This document shows positions 4,933 to 8,273 of a stretch of DNA of 8,273 bases, piece after piece. Source of the DNA: an uncultured Mucilaginibacter sp. (lineage in GTDB: Bacteria > Bacteroidota > Bacteroidia > Sphingobacteriales > Sphingobacteriaceae). A model generated the notes under the pieces. The model was not told the origin of the DNA. It saw only the letters and a program-made list of their open reading frames with translations, and did no database searches. The stretch lies in contig NZ_CAMLOV010000217.1 in the NCBI RefSeq assembly GCF_946481715.1, forward strand, positions 1 to 8,273, written 5' to 3'. The stretch's first letter is position 1, and each line of letters begins with the position of its first letter. A program made the position numbers and the translations under genes.

Positions 4933-5586
4933 CTATTGCTTAAAAATTCCAAGTGTATAAAAAAGAAAACCTATAAATACACCAGCAGCAAACACAGTAG
5001 CTATAAAAGTAAACGTACTTATCTGTAATGTACCAGGCAGATTAAACCAAAGTTTCCAAAGTTTTTTTGCATTAATATTTTCTGTTTGAAATACGTGGCT
5101 ATTAAGCTCAGCAATTTTACCTTTAAGACCTTCAATTTTGAACTTCTGCTCATTATCAAGCTTCTCGTATTGTGATATTTTTGTTTTTAGGTTTTGTACT
5201 TCAACAATCGCTGAACTGTTTGTATCTTTAACATTATTCAATTGCTGTAGTAGCTTTTCAATCTCCGCTTCATGAGACTTAATTAAAATAGCGCTATGAT
5301 CAGTATCACCCACATATGTCTTTATTAAATCGATATACGATTGTATTAATTTAACGGCAGTAGACCTTTTCAAACTTAAAAATGACGGCGTATTAAGTTC
5401 GTCGAATAGACTTGAGAAAGTCAAGTTTTGAATGTCTTCAGTACGGGACCCATCTATAAAAATTTGTCGCAAATGAGCAGATGTTTCGATTTTCCAAGCG
5501 ACTTGATTAAAATCGATAGTGTCTATCTTATTTCTACAAGTTTCTAAAATTTCGATTGCCTTATCTTTAGGTATTTTAATTTCCAT
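4933..5586 (-). CDS. AT-rich gene for a coiled-coil, C-terminally membrane-anchored protein of unknown function
   Basis: This 217-residue protein is counted from MEIKIPKDK (ATG at 5586). The frame is open for 42 more codons to 5712, but that part has a non-protein-like composition and would overlap the divergent gene at 5667, so the inner start is preferred. The N-terminal helical part (1-93) contains W31-x3-T35-x3-L39-x2-I42-F43. This resembles an N-terminal pattern (W...T...L..IF) in many uncharacterised membrane-linked proteins, some near defence genes; that link is weak inference. Residues about 97-165 are a coiled coil rich in E, K, Q and L. Residues about 188-213 (STFTFIATVFAAGVFIGFLFY) are a single membrane span close to the C-terminus. 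G+C is about a third in a sampled stretch, against 43-50% or more next door, which suggests acquisition by transfer. I do not recognise the family. Confidence 0.78.
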   Translation of the reverse strand: MEIKIPKDKAIEILETCRNKIDTIDFNQVAWKIETSAHLRQIFIDGSRTEDIQNLTFSSLFDELNTPSFLSLKRSTAVKLIQSYIDLIKTYVGDTDHSAILIKSHEAEIEKLLQQLNNVKDTNSSAIVEVQNLKTKISQYEKLDNEQKFKIEGLKGKIAELNSHVFQTENINAKKLWKLWFNLPGTLQISTFTFIATVFAAGVFIGFLFYTLGIFKQ

Positions 5587-5666
5587 CTTTAAATGTAAAG
5601 TTTTTATTATTAAAAATACCGTTTCTGCAGGGCATCTTTGTTTTAACCAAATCCCTATTTTGCAGC

Positions 5667-6047
5667 ATGAAAAAGCCGATGCCCTATGATTTCCTGCTGG
5701 ATTACCTGCCACGCAATATAATTGTGGTGCCGGCCATTGGGATGTTCTACATCTACCTTGATAAGAAGATCGTATTGATCTTCCGGAAAACCGGGAAAAA
5801 CCCGCAGCATAACGGCATCTGGATATCTACAAAACGCGAGCACCACGCCAGCCTGAAAGCGGAGGTACCAGCCATAACCGATTTTGAATTTGACGAGGAT
5901 TTTGATACTGCCTGGCTGCTGCTGAGCGATACGCATGATGATTTTGAAAGCGCCTCGATAGCTGTATGCGAGCTTGTTTCGAAAAGGGATGAAAGGATTG
6001 GGAAGGTGACACCTAAGAGTGCATCTATTGCTGAGCGAAATTCCTGA
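5667..6047 (+). CDS. Conserved hypothetical protein, small and soluble
   Basis: This 126-residue protein begins MKKPMPYDFLLDYLPRNIIV. It has no signal peptide or membrane span, and its composition fits the surrounding core genes. The segment GMFYIYLDKKIVLIFR (25-40), followed by NGIWISTKREHHASLK (49-64), looks like a compact alpha/beta protein. The spacing faintly recalls TfoX N-terminal or YjbR/MmcQ-type folds (GMF...y.dgK..l), but I would not assign either. A second possible start is M5. The acidic stretch FEFDEDFD (73-80) and DTHDDFE (88-94) precede a C-terminal helix (ASIAVCELVSKRDERIGK). It is divergent from the AT-rich membrane gene (80 bp apart) and convergent with the head-GIN gene. 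TTTG (5637-5640) and TATTTTG (5657-5663) form a weak promoter-like pair very close to the ATG. Function unknown. Confidence 0.78.
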   Translation: MKKPMPYDFLLDYLPRNIIVVPAIGMFYIYLDKKIVLIFRKTGKNPQHNGIWISTKREHHASLKAEVPAITDFEFDEDFDTAWLLLSDTHDDFESASIAVCELVSKRDERIGKVTPKSASIAERNS

Positions 6048-6072
6048 GTAAGGCGAGAGACCTTTTTACAGT

Positions 6073-6101
6073 GGGCGGTTAGCTGTTTAAACCAACCGCC
6101 C
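6073..6101. terminator. Hairpin between convergent genes, possible bidirectional terminator
   Basis: GGGCGGTT (6073-6080) and AACCGCCC (6094-6101) are perfect 8-bp inverted arms around a 13-nt loop. The hairpin starts 25 bp after the stop at 6047 and lies 41 bp beyond the stop of the opposing gene (6143). No strong T-run follows on either strand, so this is a candidate supported mainly by position. Confidence 0.5.
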
Positions 6102-6142
6102 GAAGTGTTATCATTTAAGTGACTAAGGCTTCTTCCCTCCCA

Positions 6143-6844
6143 TCAATCGGCTTTCTCGATCCTGCCCGAGCCGGAATGGCTTTCGTTAACGATTTTTGCA
6201 TTGCCCGAATATTGTAAACTACCCGAACCTGATATACGTGCCGATACGGACTGGTTTGCCGTAATGCGGATACTGCCCGAGCCGGAAATGGAGGCATCTA
6301 CGGTGTTTACCTGCAGGGCCTTTGCATTTACTTCGCCCGAGCCTGATACACTGATGCGGGTGTTGTTGCCGCTACCGCTTAATTTGGCATTGCCCGATCC
6401 GCTTACCCCGATCAGGATGCTTTCGGCCTTAACTGCCGCAGTTAAGTTGCCCGAGCCGCTTACCTCTATTTTTGCGCGCTGCCCGGTAATGGTACCGGCA
6501 GCCAGTACGGCATTGCCCGAGCCGCCGCTGCCCAGGTAGCTTAAACTTTTTGCCGAAATGTAAATATTGGCGCGTTTGATGTTGCGGTGTCTTTTCCAGC
6601 CATCTTTTAGTTCTACCTTCAATACGCCGTCTTCCACTTTTGTTATTACGTCTTTTTCGGCGTCGGCATCTACATCCAGGGTTAAGCTTTCGGTACCGTC
6701 TATTTTGATGGTAACGTTAAACGGCCCGTTGCATTCGATACCGGTATAGCCGGATACGGGGCGTGTGGTTGTTTGTGCTGTAGCGCTTGTAAATATAAAC
6801 GAAACGCAAACGAGCGTTAAGATGGCGGAAAGGTGCTTTTTCAT
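6143..6844 (-). CDS. Secreted head-GIN domain (DUF2807) protein with GSG repeats
   Basis: This 233-residue protein starts with a clear signal peptide (MKKHLSAILTLVCVSFIFTS, cleavage near ATAQ, residue 24). The mature part opens with GYTGIECNGPFNVTIKIDG and LTLDVDADAEKDVITKVEDG, the usual start of the head-GIN (DUF2807) 'putative auto-transporter adhesin' family of Bacteroidota. It then runs as a beta-helix-like series in which GSG recurs at about residues 105, 108, 130, 149, 157, 168, 188, 206 and 225, often about 20 residues apart. Such proteins are exported to the periplasm or cell surface; the role is not established, and the 'adhesin' name is only a family label. No C-terminal sorting domain or barrel is seen. 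It stands alone, convergent with the gene at 5667-6047. No confident promoter was found upstream. Confidence 0.9.
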   Translation of the reverse strand: MKKHLSAILTLVCVSFIFTSATAQTTTRPVSGYTGIECNGPFNVTIKIDGTESLTLDVDADAEKDVITKVEDGVLKVELKDGWKRHRNIKRANIYISAKSLSYLGSGGSGNAVLAAGTITGQRAKIEVSGSGNLTAAVKAESILIGVSGSGNAKLSGSGNNTRISVSGSGEVNAKALQVNTVDASISGSGSIRITANQSVSARISGSGSLQYSGNAKIVNESHSGSGRIEKAD

Positions 6845-7153
6845 ATTGGTAATTTTTGATAAATGTATTTTGATGATTGGTTACGCTAAGGTAATCAATT
6901 GCTGTACCTTTTTTACATATAGTTGATTTACACTTATTTGTATTATTTGCGATGGCATAAATTGTTCGTTTTCGTTACAACGGGTGGGCGGAAATGGGCA
7001 GAGCCCCCTCTGCATCCTACCTACCGGCAGGCAGGTTTATCCGGAAGGGAGGCTTAGCTCATCGCCTGGTTGTTTATCTGATTTTCTGCTTATCTTGCTT
7101 TCGGCAATTCTTGCCCTTGACCAATTATTTGCTACTTTAAAATTACCGCTATC
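6845..7153. other. Divergent intergenic region between the head-GIN and isomerase genes
   Basis: This 309-bp gap must hold the promoters of both flanking genes. The left part (6845-6960) is AT-rich; TACATTTA on the minus strand (6868-6861) is one base off the TAnnTTTG box and may serve the head-GIN gene. Positions 7001-7054 carry a composite hairpin repeat. I found no convincing promoter for the isomerase and no small gene. Confidence 0.45.
7001..7054. repeat. Composite hairpin repeat with an embedded CCTACC/GGCAGG palindrome
   Basis: The ends match the family seen at 3785-3824: GAGCCCCCTCT at the left, TCCGGAAGGGAGGCTTA at the right. Between them is CCTACCTACC (7016-7025) directly followed by GGCAGGCAGG (7026-7035), arms that pair at 8 of 10 positions. 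The copy therefore looks like the basic element with a second palindrome inserted into it or replacing its middle. Confidence 0.5.
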
Positions 7154-8089
7154 ATGAGCCCATACTCGCGCCGTAAATTCCTGCAAACATCATCGCTGCT
7201 TTTAGCAGGGGCCGCGGTCGCATCGTCGTTTACCTCAAAAAAAGATAAACCTTTACTCAGCTTCTCTACCCTCGGCTGCCCGGATTGGGACTTTGCCCGG
7301 ATAATCGATTTTGCGGCACTGCATGGCTATAGCGGACTGGAGTTGCGCGGCATTATGCGCGAAATGGATCTAACCAAAGTTAAAGAGCTGGCGACGGCCG
7401 AAAGCAGGAAGGATACGCTGCAACTGATGAAAGATAAGGGGCTGCGTTTTGTTGACTTGGCATCGTCCTGCGCGCTGCACTTTGCCAAAGGTGCCGAGCG
7501 GCAGAAGAACCTGGATGAAGGCAAACGCTTTATCGACCTGGCTCAGCAACTGGATTGCCCTTTTGTGCGCGCCTTCCCTAATAATATCCCGAAAGGACAA
7601 GATAAGGCCGTAACCATGGCACTGATCACATTAGGATTATTGGAACTGGCTGAGCATGCCAATGGGAGCAAGGTGAGCATCCTGTTAGAATCGCACGGCG
7701 ACCTGGTACAGATAAGCGACCTTGAAATGGTGATGAAGGCTGCTACCCACCCTAATGCGGGCTTGATTTGGGATGTGGTGAATATGTGGAGCATTACCCG
7801 CGAGCCGCCTGCCGAAGCTTACAAAGTTTTGAAGCCCTACATCAGGCATACGCATATAAAAGATGCCAAAATACTTAAGGCCGATGAAGTTAAAAAAGGC
7901 GAAAACCTGCAATATGTACTGCTTGGCCAGGGCGATACCCCTATTTTAGAGGCAGTAGATATCCTGAAAAGGGGCGGCTACAAAGGCTACTATAGTTTTG
8001 AGTGGGAAAAACTTTGGCACCCCGAATTGGGCGACCCGGCAGTTGCAATTGCTGATTATGCAAGGGTGATGAGGGAAAGGTTGGGGTAA
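7154..8089 (+). CDS. Tat-exported sugar phosphate isomerase/epimerase-like TIM-barrel protein
   Basis: This 311-residue protein begins with a twin-arginine signal, S-R-R-K-F-L-Q (5-11), and a hydrophobic stretch (SSLLLAGAAVASSF), so export folded to the periplasm by Tat is likely. From residue 34 it has the xylose-isomerase-like TIM barrel (PF01261): LSFSTLGCPDWDFARII, GYSGLELRG, GLRFVDLASS, LLESHGDL, AGLIWDVVNMW, RHTHIKDAK, GYYSFEWEK. Probable metal ligands by family pattern are E179, D207, H232 or H234, and E283. The pattern and length fit the many Bacteroidota 'sugar phosphate isomerase/epimerase' proteins, which act on sugars, inosose or related keto-sugars. The true substrate is open. 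The ATG at 7154 is the only start that keeps the whole Tat motif. It has no close same-strand neighbour inside the window. Confidence 0.92.
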   Translation: MSPYSRRKFLQTSSLLLAGAAVASSFTSKKDKPLLSFSTLGCPDWDFARIIDFAALHGYSGLELRGIMREMDLTKVKELATAESRKDTLQLMKDKGLRFVDLASSCALHFAKGAERQKNLDEGKRFIDLAQQLDCPFVRAFPNNIPKGQDKAVTMALITLGLLELAEHANGSKVSILLESHGDLVQISDLEMVMKAATHPNAGLIWDVVNMWSITREPPAEAYKVLKPYIRHTHIKDAKILKADEVKKGENLQYVLLGQGDTPILEAVDILKRGGYKGYYSFEWEKLWHPELGDPAVAIADYARVMRERLG

Positions 8090-8203
8090 GCTGGAGTGGT
8101 TGAAAAAAGACCGGTTGCGGGAGGAAATGTGATGAAGTGTAGATTGGTACTGTTCTATTGTGCTTCGTTAGGTAAGGCGGTAGGTTATTTAAAGCCTGTG
8201 GAA

Positions 8204-8235
8204 GTTCATTTCTTTTGGCAGCAAAAGAAACGAAC
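8204..8235. repeat. Hairpin repeat with 14-bp arms (TTTCTTTTG/CAAAAGAAA)
   Basis: GTTCATTTCTTTTG (8204-8217) and CAAAAGAAACGAAC (8222-8235) pair at 13 of 14 positions around the loop GCAG. It is followed by CAAAGAAAA, another copy of the inner motif. Similar TTTCTTTTGG...CCAAAGAAA sequences are widespread between genes in Bacteroidota, from general knowledge. The remaining sequence from 8090 to the window end has no gene I can support. The element lies 115 bp after the isomerase stop and could help end its transcript. Confidence 0.6.
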
Positions 8236-8273
8236 CAAAGAAAACTGCCGGCTGCGCCCTGTTCTATGAAAGG

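Noticed and set aside
4880..4960. 26-codon frame starting ATGGTGGTTACC as a small gene
   Set aside because: Very short, overlaps the 3' end of the opposite-strand gene, has no recognisable product and no promoter; mentioned only as a possible scar.
5637..5663. TTTG-N16-TATTTTG as a promoter of the 5667-6047 gene
   Set aside because: The -7 match is one base short of the consensus and lies only three bases before the ATG; too weak for a separate feature.
5587..5712. N-terminal extension of the AT-rich gene to an ATG at 5712
   Set aside because: The extra 42 residues (rich in C, H and W) look non-natural, and the extension would overlap the divergent gene starting at 5667. MEIKIPKDK at 5586 is the better start.
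1..8273. CRISPR array, tRNA or rRNA gene, transposase or integrase
   Set aside because: No regularly spaced direct repeats, no cloverleaf-like sequence and no recognisable transposase or integrase motif was seen on either strand by eye.

Overview
The window reads as chromosomal DNA of a Bacteroidota species, most likely family Sphingobacteriaceae (Mucilaginibacter or Pedobacter-like). This rests on several things: a SusC/TonB-type outer-membrane protein with an N-terminal carboxypeptidase-regulatory-like domain, a head-GIN (DUF2807) surface protein, AT-rich translation leaders without Shine-Dalgarno sequences, a TAnnTTTG-type -7 box, and intergenic spaces full of short hairpin repeats. The genus is an inference, not a measurement.

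Layout. Positions 1-693 (minus) hold the N-terminal 231 residues of an outer-membrane beta-barrel protein that runs off the left edge. Positions 873-2392 (minus) hold a three-gene unit: an ECF sigma factor, an overlapping zinc-finger-type anti-sigma factor (ATGA overlap), and a small membrane protein of unknown function. Two near-identical ECF-type promoters lie in it. One is directly in front of the sigma gene. The other has its -35 box formed by the last codons of the anti-sigma gene and drives the small membrane gene. Positions 2810-4766 (minus) hold an AraC-family regulator and a classical short-chain dehydrogenase, a common pairing in this phylum. The AraC gene is flanked by two copies of a dispersed repeat in inverted orientation and has a perfect 12-bp inverted repeat 21 bp before its start codon.

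Positions 4933-5586 (minus) hold a conspicuously AT-rich gene for a coiled-coil protein with one C-terminal membrane anchor, possibly acquired by transfer. It is divergent from a small conserved hypothetical gene (5667-6047, plus). This converges, across a hairpin, on a secreted GSG-repeat head-GIN protein (6143-6844, minus). A Tat-exported sugar phosphate isomerase/epimerase-like TIM-barrel protein (7154-8089, plus) follows. The right edge holds a 14-bp-arm hairpin repeat.

Functionally, the window combines envelope-related genes (outer-membrane protein, ECF/anti-sigma unit, head-GIN protein, exported isomerase) with a probable regulator/oxidoreductase pair. I see no CRISPR array, tRNA, rRNA, transposase or complete defence system. 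The points most worth a second look are the twin ECF promoters with the probably leaderless GTG start of the sigma gene, the inverted repeats around the AraC gene, and the AT-rich membrane gene.
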